From contig JAMDEM010000112.1 of NCBI GenBank assembly GCA_023486985.1, positions 1 to 6,824 of the forward strand: 6,824 nt of DNA. The letters are read 5' to 3'. The notes under the pieces were generated by a model, which was not told where the DNA came from, did no database searches, and was given only the letters and a program-made list of their open reading frames with translations. Positions within the stretch are counted from its first letter, which is position 1. Each line of letters starts with the position of its first letter. Below are positions 1-5,532 of this stretch, piece after piece. The stretch comes from Bacillota bacterium (GTDB lineage Bacteria > Vulcanimicrobiota > JAMDEM01). The position numbers were made by a program, and so were the translations under genes.

Positions 1-774
1 AAAAGAAGAAAGTTCAAGGACGGAAACTATACTTCCATGCCAGTTCATTACTCCTCTTACAAAGGGATTAACGCCGGGCACGGAGGTAATCTGGGGCTTG
101 AGCAAAACCTCCTTTATATCCCTGAGATTCATGGAAAACCATTCATCTCTTATTGAAAAAACTATATATTCTTCCCCTTTTGTTTCAAATAAGTCCTCAA
201 GAGGCACGCCATATATCATGGCGTTTACCCTCATGGATTCCAGGAGCTCAGAGAAGGTTTCCATAAACTTTGCCGCATCCTCCTCTTTTTTTTCTTTTAC
301 AAGATATTTTACTATTTTTAAAAATTCTTCACCGTCAACAATAAAATACTCTTTTTCTCCTTCGCTGAAAACTCCCGCAATAATCCTTGCCTCTTCACTA
401 AGCGCAAGAATGGGCTGCAGTTTCCACGAAGGTACGTATATATTCTGCCCTGCTTCATCAAAAATAAGGTAAGCCGCTTCAAAGCCCTTTTTTACCTTAA
501 TAACTTTTGATAAATCTGCGCAGGAAGGTTTTTCAGAATTCTGAAATCTTAAAAGCTTTGAAATATCAACAAGAGGAGTTAAAGAATCTCCGGAGCCTGA
601 AAAACCAAGGATAAAATCTCCTGCTTCTGATTCATCAAGGCTGGAAAGTTCCATAAGTTCTGATTCGGATGCCTGCACGGCAAACCATGTTCCGCCAAGC
701 AAGAATGGCATTACTTCAAGGTATTCTCCCCATGAACCTGTATGCCCGCTGAAAATTTCAGGATTTTCTTCCAT
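1..774 (-). CDS. Tandem CheW-like domain protein (3' end beyond window)
   Basis: CheW domains are SH3-like adaptors that couple chemoreceptors to the CheA kinase in the cytoplasm. Reading the minus strand from ATG at 774-772 gives 258 codons with no stop before the left edge, so the C-terminus is missing. An in-frame TAG directly precedes the ATG, so no earlier start is possible. Residues about 18-158 look like a diverged complete CheW fold: TPLVDISKLL (66-75) matches the usual PVVDLR-LL strand, and IIAGVFSEGEKEYFIVDGE matches the C-terminal strands. After a charged helical linker (about 159-198), a second and more canonical domain begins: EEYIVFSIRDEWFSMNL, IKEVLLKPQITSVPGVNPF, then VRGVMNWHGSIVSVLEL. 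It therefore has tandem CheW-like units rather than the single domain of about 150 residues typical of CheW. The usual NLRG reads NWHG here. No good Shine-Dalgarno is visible; the start lies 13 nt after the SPFH stop, so coupling to that gene is likely. The CheW assignment is fairly firm for the second domain and moderate for the first. A CheW-CheA-type or receiver C-terminus beyond the edge is possible. Confidence 0.8.
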   Translation of the reverse strand, partial: MEENPEIFSGHTGSWGEYLEVMPFLLGGTWFAVQASESELMELSSLDESEAGDFILGFSGSGDSLTPLVDISKLLRFQNSEKPSCADLSKVIKVKKGFEAAYLIFDEAGQNIYVPSWKLQPILALSEEARIIAGVFSEGEKEYFIVDGEEFLKIVKYLVKEKKEEDAAKFMETFSELLESMRVNAMIYGVPLEDLFETKGEEYIVFSIRDEWFSMNLRDIKEVLLKPQITSVPGVNPFVRGVMNWHGSIVSVLELSSF

Positions 775-787
775 CTAGCACGCACTT

Positions 788-1840
788 TCAGGAAATTTTT
801 GTTCCGCAGGCGGAACAAAATTTTGCTCCAGGCGGAAGCTCTGCTTTACAGTTCGGACATAGAACGGCTCCAATTGCCTGCCCGCAATTCAGGCAGAACC
901 TTGACCCCTGCGGAATCCCGGCATTGCACTTTGGGCAGTTAACGTTAACTGCCGCTGCAGGAGCCGCTTGAGTTCCAGCGCTTGACTGCGGCTGGCTCAT
1001 AGCTTCTTTAACCATCCCGGGAATCATCATTCCCACTCCAAAACCTGCTCCCATTCCCATTGCATCAGATGAAGCACCTCCGGGATTCGCTGCCATATCG
1101 CCGATTGCCTTGGCTGTTTTATACTGCATAAATTTACCCATGTCGCCGACAGCGCCCATGCTTGTCCGCTCGTCTATCATCTTCTGTACATCATCAGGCG
1201 GCGTTATTGCCTGCACAAAAAAGTCTTTAAGATCCACGCCGTATTCGGCAAAATCGTCCTTCACTTTTAATTTTAAAGCTGAACCCAGCTCATCGTATTT
1301 CGAGCCAAGATCGAGAATGGTTTTCATTACACTGCCCATGAGGTCATTAAGCCTTGATACTATTATGCCTTTAAGGTATGAACCCAGGGTTTCAGTCGTA
1401 TAAAGCCCCTGAGTACCGGCAAGGGTATTTACAAACAGCTGGGGGTCAACGATTCTTACGGCATAAGTTCCAAAAGCTCTCAGTCTTACCATTGAAAGCT
1501 CCGCATCCCTGAAAACAATCGGTTCTTTGGTGCCCCATTTAAGGTCGGGAAAAACCTTCTGGTTTACAAAATAAACTTCAGCCTGGAAGGGAGTCTTGCC
1601 TGCTGAAACCAGTTTCAGAAAAGATGTTAGAAGAGGAAGATTGCCGGTGGTAAGAGTGTATCTTCCCGGTGAAAAAACATCCAACGCTTTGCCGTCCCGG
1701 AAAAAAACTGCCGACTGAGATTCCCTTACAATAAGCTGGGCTCCCCACCTTATGTCAGCCTGCCCGTCTTCGGGAACTTTATGAACTATCTCCATCCCTG
1801 TCGGATCTGAATATTCAATAACATCTATCAATCCGGGCAT
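788..1840 (-). CDS. SPFH-domain protein with two C-terminal zinc ribbons (YdjI-like)
   Basis: This is a 350-residue flotillin/stomatin-superfamily protein. Residues about 25-230 form the SPFH (band-7-like) region, including AVFFRDGKALDVFSPGRYTL (44-63), LRAFGTYAVRIVDPQLFV (120-137) and a late helical part with FFVQAITPPDDVQKMIDER (207-225). A Gly/Met-rich linker follows (about 250-276), then an Ala/Pro/Ser linker. Two four-cysteine zinc ribbons end the protein: Cys302/305/316/319 and Cys328/331/342/345, both CPxC...FCxxCG. No N-terminal membrane helix is visible, so membrane contact would have to be peripheral or through partners. The closest characterised relative I can name is Bacillus subtilis YdjI, which is encoded with PspA and belongs to an envelope-stress system. 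No pspA gene is present here. The ATG abuts the upstream TAA with no gap and has a strong Shine-Dalgarno, GGGGGTGAG, at 1853-1845, so this start is secure. Role in membrane organisation or stress is inferred from family; substrates and partners are unknown. Confidence 0.88.
   Translation of the reverse strand: MPGLIDVIEYSDPTGMEIVHKVPEDGQADIRWGAQLIVRESQSAVFFRDGKALDVFSPGRYTLTTGNLPLLTSFLKLVSAGKTPFQAEVYFVNQKVFPDLKWGTKEPIVFRDAELSMVRLRAFGTYAVRIVDPQLFVNTLAGTQGLYTTETLGSYLKGIIVSRLNDLMGSVMKTILDLGSKYDELGSALKLKVKDDFAEYGVDLKDFFVQAITPPDDVQKMIDERTSMGAVGDMGKFMQYKTAKAIGDMAANPGGASSDAMGMGAGFGVGMMIPGMVKEAMSQPQSSAGTQAAPAAAVNVNCPKCNAGIPQGSRFCLNCGQAIGAVLCPNCKAELPPGAKFCSACGTKIS
793..824. repeat. Near-perfect inverted repeat at the 3' end of the SPFH gene
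   Basis: Arms of 15 nt (793-807 and 810-824), with one mismatch and a 2-nt centre, form a palindrome whose core is GTTCCGCAGGCGGAAC (801-816). It covers the codons for the last zinc-ribbon cysteines and ends 3 nt from the stop codon. In RNA the core would fold as a 6-bp stem with a 4-nt loop, extended by A/U pairs. AT runs flank it on both sides, so it could end transcripts in either direction, but the T tracts are short. It may attenuate the downstream CheW-like gene. Confidence 0.55.
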
Positions 1841-2413
1841 TTAACTCACCCCCGGCACAAGTTTTTCTCTTTCATCAATACAATCGTTAAAAGCATCAAT
1901 TTTCTCTTCAAGTGATTTTGTGAGGCTCAACAGTTCCTGATTCTGTTCAATGGCGGCATTGACGGCAAGAATCGCTTCCTTTATGCTGTCCACGCCGCTT
2001 ATAAGGGTCAAATCATGTTCGTAAAGCTTATCCAGCTCCTGCTCGCCTATCTTTATTGAATCAAAGAAACCCGAATAACCGTAATCGGCATGGCGGATTC
2101 TGTCAGTAATCTTCTCAAGCTTGCTCCCTGCCCGGTCAAGCTCGTTCAGGTCATCCAGTCTCCCGTACCTGATAAGCGGCAAAGAAACTTCCTGGAGCCT
2201 TGTCCTCTCACCCTCCAGAAGCTTTGCCAGGTAATCCCTCTGGATTTTGTCGGCATTGCGTCTTTGTTCCCTGTCCTTGTAGCCTGAAAAACCCGGGATG
2301 TAGCGCATAATGCGCTCAAGGGCATTTTCCTGCGCTCTTATCTGTTCTCTTAAATCCTCCAAACCGATCATCTCCTTTGTGAGAATCTTCGGAACCTGAA
2401 AATCTCCTGACAA
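1841..2413 (-). CDS. Small helical protein with IPGFSGYKDRE motif, SPFH partner
   Basis: I recognise no named family, but the motif IPGFSGYKDREQRRNADK (39-56) followed by long charged helices resembles uncharacterised proteins that I recall next to SPFH genes. The 190 residues are almost entirely helical and soluble-looking, with likely coiled-coil stretches at about 18-37, 50-75, 85-107 and 140-184. A second conserved-looking patch is RIRHADYGYSGFFDSIKI (105-122). There is no signal peptide or membrane segment. The stop TAA directly abuts the SPFH ATG, which implies co-translation and probably a physical partnership. The start is uncertain. The longest frame begins with TTG at 2413 just after an in-frame TAG, but it lacks a Shine-Dalgarno and lies only about 5 nt below the predicted transcription start. 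A TTG at 2362-2360 sits 9 nt after AAAGGAG and would give 173 residues still containing the whole motif. An ATG at 2371 directly touches that AAAGGAG and is poorly spaced. Confidence 0.75.
   Translation of the reverse strand: MSGDFQVPKILTKEMIGLEDLREQIRAQENALERIMRYIPGFSGYKDREQRRNADKIQRDYLAKLLEGERTRLQEVSLPLIRYGRLDDLNELDRAGSKLEKITDRIRHADYGYSGFFDSIKIGEQELDKLYEHDLTLISGVDSIKEAILAVNAAIEQNQELLSLTKSLEEKIDAFNDCIDEREKLVPGVS
1845..1853 (-). promoter_or_regulatory. Strong ribosome binding site for the SPFH gene
   Basis: GGGGGTGAG lies at the 3' end of the helical protein gene; its GGTGA core is 5 nt before the SPFH ATG. It matches the consensus GGAGGTGA at seven of eight positions. It fixes the SPFH start at 1840 and suggests the SPFH protein may be made in greater amount than its upstream partner. 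Confidence 0.7.
2372..2378 (-). promoter_or_regulatory. Internal Shine-Dalgarno AAAGGAG, decides start of helical protein gene
   Basis: AAAGGAG lies inside the longest reading frame of the helical protein gene, 9 nt before a TTG codon at 2362-2360. It is the only strong ribosome-binding sequence near this gene's 5' end. Together with the promoter position it favours a shorter 173-residue product over the 190-residue one. The match is seen in the sequence; its use is inferred. Confidence 0.45.
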
Positions 2414-2425
2414 CTGCTAAAATTT

Positions 2426-2434
2426 ATTATATCA
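2426..2434 (-). promoter_or_regulatory. Extended -10 promoter for the helical/SPFH/CheW operon
   Basis: The minus strand reads TGATATAAT, a perfect TGn plus TATAAT extended -10 element of the housekeeping sigma-70 type. The -35 hexamer at 17 bp spacing is TAGAGG (3 of 6), which is tolerated when an extended -10 is present. Transcription would begin near the purines at 2418-2417. A weaker second candidate upstream is TTGCAG (2502-2497), 17 bp, TATATT (2479-2474). An 11-bp palindrome, TTGACTGTCAA at 2464-2474, lies near position -50 and could be a regulator site, although its arms are only 5 bp. Confidence 0.6.
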
Positions 2435-2523
2435 TAAGCCGGACAAATCCTCTATGTAAGTTATTGACTGTCAAATATAAACTCTCCTGCAGCAAGCTGC
2501 AATTTTATACTGCAACTTATACA

Positions 2524-2540
2524 GCCCGTTCGGGACGGGC
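2524..2540 (-). terminator. GC-rich hairpin just after the DUF5693 gene, weak terminator candidate
   Basis: A perfect 6-bp stem (GCCCGT/ACGGGC) with a 5-nt loop begins one base after the TAG stop of the membrane protein gene. It is placed where an operon terminator would be. The following minus-strand bases are TGTATAAG, not a run of T, so it is a poor intrinsic terminator. It may instead protect the 3' end or act with Rho. An alternative CCCG/CGGG pairing also exists inside it. Confidence 0.35.
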
Positions 2541-2541
2541 G

Positions 2542-4536
2542 CTACTTCGCCTGCGGGGATCGTTGTATTCGCCGAGAAAACACCCAGAAAATTAAAATCG
2601 CAGCAATGCCGAAGAACCATCCCAAAATAATGCCGTTGAAAACTCTTATAAAAGTGGCTATGAGTGATGTATGAATGTGTCCGAAGGAATCAACTATGTC
2701 CACCTGGCCTATGGCTGTAATCATCATCAATACCCAAATGCCGCCGTAAATTCCAGCCGAAGACAATGCTGATGCAAGCATCAAACCGGGATGGCCGATT
2801 AAAAATTCCTTAAACCTGGGCCTTGCCACCAGGATGCTGTCAAGAAAATTCCTGATAGTTCTTTCATATTCTGAAGCAGGAGTCTCAGGGGCATTTCCTG
2901 TTCTCAAGATATATATCGCACCGGCGCCCAATAATACAATTATTATAATAACATGCCACAAAAACATGGGAATTTTCATCAATTCTTCGAATGATTTCTT
3001 TACAGGTGCTCCTTTTAACAGGTAATCAAAAATCACTATTATTACAGGCACAATCATCAAAAGTTTTATGCCGCTTAACTGATCTACCTGAAGCATAAAA
3101 AGAGCGCTGGATAAAAGGCCCATCACAAATATTCCGCCGGCAATGGAAACAAGGGATATTCTTATCAAAAGCCAGGTGGCTCTTCCGATAATCCTGCCCG
3201 GGGACTGCACGCCCTGAAGTTTTGCAAATTCAGGGAAACTGGTTGCGATAGCAATTGTGGGCAGGCTCATCCCTGCAGCTAATGCCATGAGTTTTCTCCA
3301 GATTAACAAATGGCCTGAAAAAAAAGCAAGAGCGGTTATGATAATTCCGGTTATCAGCAATATTATTGAAACAGCTTCCCCTGTTCCAAAGAGGACCTCA
3401 AGCAGAATTATGCCTGAAGCAGCCGCGCCGGTACAGATAATTACAAAAAGTATTGAAGGGGGAGAAAAATCATTTAAGCTTCCAGCCTCTCCCAGGGTAA
3501 AACCTTGAGCGGTCAGCTCTTTTTTCAGATTGGAAAAATATTCAATGTTGGTTTCAAGAAGATTTTTCCCGTTCTGGGCAGTAGTAAATGGTCTTAAATA
3601 AAGGACTCTCATATTTCTTTCTCTTACGCCAAGGTCAAAAATATCAACTGTTTCATCGCTGTTCAATCTCTGCATATAAGCCTGGGAGATTGACTGCACC
3701 CGAACCGCCTTGTCTTTTAACTTCAGGGCAAGTCTTCGAACGCCTTTCTGGGCAAGCTGTACCTGGGGAACTTCAATCATTCCAAGCTGGCACCCAAGTG
3801 ATGCAATTCCATCAGCGGTCTGGTCGAGGAAATCAGGATAACCGGCTGCCTGATTTCTAACGCCGCCAAAAACTACGCATGAGACTTTCGGAAAACTTTT
3901 CAAATATTCAAAATAACGCAGAATTGAGTCAGTCGGGTAGCTGTCCTTTGCCTCGGGTCTTAAAACCACATTGAATCCAAGACGGGGAGCTATTTCAACT
4001 TCGCTTTTTAAGAAGCCCAGCCCAAGGAAGGAAAGCTCTTTCGGGTCTGCAGTAAAATCTATGCTTCCATGAAAAGCTCCTTTAACATCTTGAGATTCAG
4101 CGCGCACTCTTTCCGTTCCAAAAAGAATCTCGAGATTTCTTGAAAGATTTTCGTGAATTTGCTTATCGGCAATTATAAACCTGACTGCCGGAATATTTTC
4201 AGGCACCGGAACGGAAGACAACATCTTCATATCTTCCGCGCTGTAAACTCTGACATATTTATCAAGTTTCAGCTTATCCACATTAGTCTCGGAAAAAGCA
4301 AGCCCGGTGATGCCCGCATCCTTGAATTTTTTTAAAACATCATCTTCATTCCAGCTCTGGCTTCTGGCAAGCTCCTTGAATGCATCATAATCCAGAACCA
4401 GATTAACATTTTTATAATTAGACTCAACTTTTATTCGTAAGTATCCAACAACCAGCGCCGAAATCAGAGCGGCGCCAACCAGCACCCATAATAATAATCG
4501 TAAGGGCTTCACCTTGTTTGGTCCTTTCTCTTCCAT
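2542..4536 (-). CDS. DUF5693-type polytopic membrane protein
   Basis: The 664 residues form an N-terminal membrane anchor (about 12-31), a long domain without membrane segments (about 37-355) that is probably outside the membrane, and then roughly eight or nine membrane helices: about 362-383, 388-409, 415-433, 455-483, 488-508, 524-545, 583-610 and 632-653. Signatures I associate with DUF5693 are DLGVRERNMRVLYLRPF (301-317) and RPRFKEFLIGHPGLML (572-587). The N-terminal domain alternates strands and helices, such as LVLDYDAFKELARSQSW, FKDAGITGLAFSE, FNVVLRPE and CVVFGGV, as in a TIM-barrel enzyme; this fold is inference. The function of the family is unknown to me; in some Firmicutes members lie near cell-surface polymer genes. 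The ATG at 4536 overlaps the upstream gene by 28 nt and has only a weak Shine-Dalgarno (ACGGAA). A GTG at 4512-4510, 9 nt after AAAGGA and overlapping the upstream TGA as GTGA, would give 656 residues starting just before the anchor and is an equally good or better start. Confidence 0.8.
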   Translation of the reverse strand: MEEKGPNKVKPLRLLLWVLVGAALISALVVGYLRIKVESNYKNVNLVLDYDAFKELARSQSWNEDDVLKKFKDAGITGLAFSETNVDKLKLDKYVRVYSAEDMKMLSSVPVPENIPAVRFIIADKQIHENLSRNLEILFGTERVRAESQDVKGAFHGSIDFTADPKELSFLGLGFLKSEVEIAPRLGFNVVLRPEAKDSYPTDSILRYFEYLKSFPKVSCVVFGGVRNQAAGYPDFLDQTADGIASLGCQLGMIEVPQVQLAQKGVRRLALKLKDKAVRVQSISQAYMQRLNSDETVDIFDLGVRERNMRVLYLRPFTTAQNGKNLLETNIEYFSNLKKELTAQGFTLGEAGSLNDFSPPSILFVIICTGAAASGIILLEVLFGTGEAVSIILLITGIIITALAFFSGHLLIWRKLMALAAGMSLPTIAIATSFPEFAKLQGVQSPGRIIGRATWLLIRISLVSIAGGIFVMGLLSSALFMLQVDQLSGIKLLMIVPVIIVIFDYLLKGAPVKKSFEELMKIPMFLWHVIIIIVLLGAGAIYILRTGNAPETPASEYERTIRNFLDSILVARPRFKEFLIGHPGLMLASALSSAGIYGGIWVLMMITAIGQVDIVDSFGHIHTSLIATFIRVFNGIILGWFFGIAAILIFWVFSRRIQRSPQAK

Positions 4537-5531
4537 TTTTCCGTAATATCGTCAATCAGCTTCTTTGCTTCCCTTTTTGCTTCATCATAAATTTTTCTTT
4601 TTTCCGAGGCGCTCAATTTATCGCCTTTTTCATAAAACCAGCAGGCAATTTTTCCCGTAAGATATGTTGCCGAATATGCTATGGTGGGCTTAACAACCAG
4701 ACCAACGCCCGGTATAAGCCCCCCGATTTCCCTGGCAATACTGCGCCAGCCAAAAGCGCCGCCCGCCAGCGGCAAAATCTCTGCCATACGGTCAAAAAAA
4801 GTCAACTTTCTTCCGAAAATTGCCGCAAGCTGCAGGCACAATTTCACCTGATTTGCAGTTAATACAGCCGTTTCACCTGTTACGGAGAATATTCCAAAAA
4901 TTATGCCTATGACAGGAATATTTGCCGGCATGGAAGATGCAAGAGCTATAATGAGGTTCTGCTTTGATGTTGTCTTTATAAGCCTTGAAGCAACTTCTTC
5001 TCTCAAGGGAGGAAAATTCTTTGCCATCGCCATTTGAAGATTGGGCGAAAGGCTTACAATGTATGGAGCAAAAGTTTTGCCTTCCTCTCTTTCAACTTCT
5101 TCGATAAAGACAGGCTCCGGCAAAGTTAATTCTTCAAACCAGCCGCGCACTATTTCTTTGCGCATTACATCATGCTTTCCCTCAAAAATCCAGGAAGCAG
5201 AAATTCTCCGGGGCAGCCATTCTTTATGACTTTTAATATCTTCCTTTTCAACCTGCCAGAGATCCAGCAGGAAAACTATTGCCTGGCTGTCAACCGCCTT
5301 TTCCCTTGAGCCTGCCTCAAGGGGCAAAAAAATGGGGGAAAGCTTTCCGCCTTCATCCCATTGAAACTCTTCATTTCCGGTTATTTTTTTTGCAAGTGCT
5401 TTTACTTTATCCTCTTTACCCACAAGAATAATCTTAAAATCTTCATCAACCATGGCTTGGATTTCATGCCATGAAAGCCTGCCTTTGATAAAGTTCCACA
5501 GTTTTTTTGCAAGGCTGTCGGTGTCTGTCAT
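4509..5531 (-). CDS. DUF697/YcjF-like membrane protein with degenerate GTPase-like N-terminus
   Basis: In this 340-residue protein the C-terminal part matches the DUF697 pattern: LTANQVKLCLQLAAIFGRKL (224-243), then LPLAGGAFGWRSIAREI (253-269) and LIPGVGLVVKPTIAYSATYL (272-291). Hydrophobic, membrane-associating stretches lie at about 192-217 and 272-297, and the tail (about 307-337) is a charged amphipathic helix. DUF697 domains often follow a GTPase domain. Here FKIILVGKEDKVKALAKKI (32-50) sits where a G domain would start, but it lacks the GxxxxGK[ST] P-loop. AIVFLLDLWQVEKEDI (84-99) resembles the later strand and switch region. I therefore read the N-terminus as a pseudo-GTPase, or as a fold that only resembles one. 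The gene starts 1 nt after the thrS stop, with only a weak AAAGAAG at suitable distance; a better GAGGAGA is 21 nt away. Translation probably depends on ribosomes finishing thrS. The exact function is unknown. Pairing with the DUF5693 gene suggests a shared membrane role. Confidence 0.75.
   Translation of the reverse strand: MTDTDSLAKKLWNFIKGRLSWHEIQAMVDEDFKIILVGKEDKVKALAKKITGNEEFQWDEGGKLSPIFLPLEAGSREKAVDSQAIVFLLDLWQVEKEDIKSHKEWLPRRISASWIFEGKHDVMRKEIVRGWFEELTLPEPVFIEEVEREEGKTFAPYIVSLSPNLQMAMAKNFPPLREEVASRLIKTTSKQNLIIALASSMPANIPVIGIIFGIFSVTGETAVLTANQVKLCLQLAAIFGRKLTFFDRMAEILPLAGGAFGWRSIAREIGGLIPGVGLVVKPTIAYSATYLTGKIACWFYEKGDKLSASEKRKIYDEAKREAKKLIDDITEKWKRKDQTR
4522..4527 (-). promoter_or_regulatory. 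Shine-Dalgarno AAAGGA for alternative GTG start of DUF5693 gene
   Basis: AAAGGA lies 9 nt before GTG at 4512-4510, whose last two bases are the first two of the upstream TGA. A GTGA overlap with a well-placed Shine-Dalgarno is a classic translational coupling layout. It competes with the ATG at 4536, and the sequence alone does not settle the choice. Confidence 0.45.
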
Positions 5532-5532
5532 T

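Noticed and set aside
98..472. Plus-strand open frame of 124 codons
   Set aside because: It lies opposite the CheW-like gene, has no family resemblance and no ribosome site. The minus-strand frame is open across the whole region and matches CheW motifs.
1841..2413. Helical protein as a PspA/ESCRT-III homologue
   Set aside because: It is shorter than PspA, lacks PspA-like N-terminal amphipathic helix features, and has a distinctive IPGFSGYKDRE motif. Association with SPFH alone is not enough.
2469..2474. Perfect TTGACA on the minus strand as a -35 box
   Set aside because: The hexamers at 16-18 bp spacing (GAGGAT, AGGATT, GGATTT) are poor -10 matches, and the good TATAAT is 37 bp away. It is better explained as half of the TTGACTGTCAA palindrome.
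2488..2501. TGCAGC/GCTGCA hairpin as an intrinsic terminator
   Set aside because: The stem is short with a 2-nt loop, and on the minus strand it is followed by GGAGAG and not a T run. On the plus strand there is no gene to terminate.
4518..4862. Plus-strand open frame of 114 codons
   Set aside because: It is antisense to the conserved DUF697 region and has low-complexity Cys/Phe-rich content without a recognisable domain.
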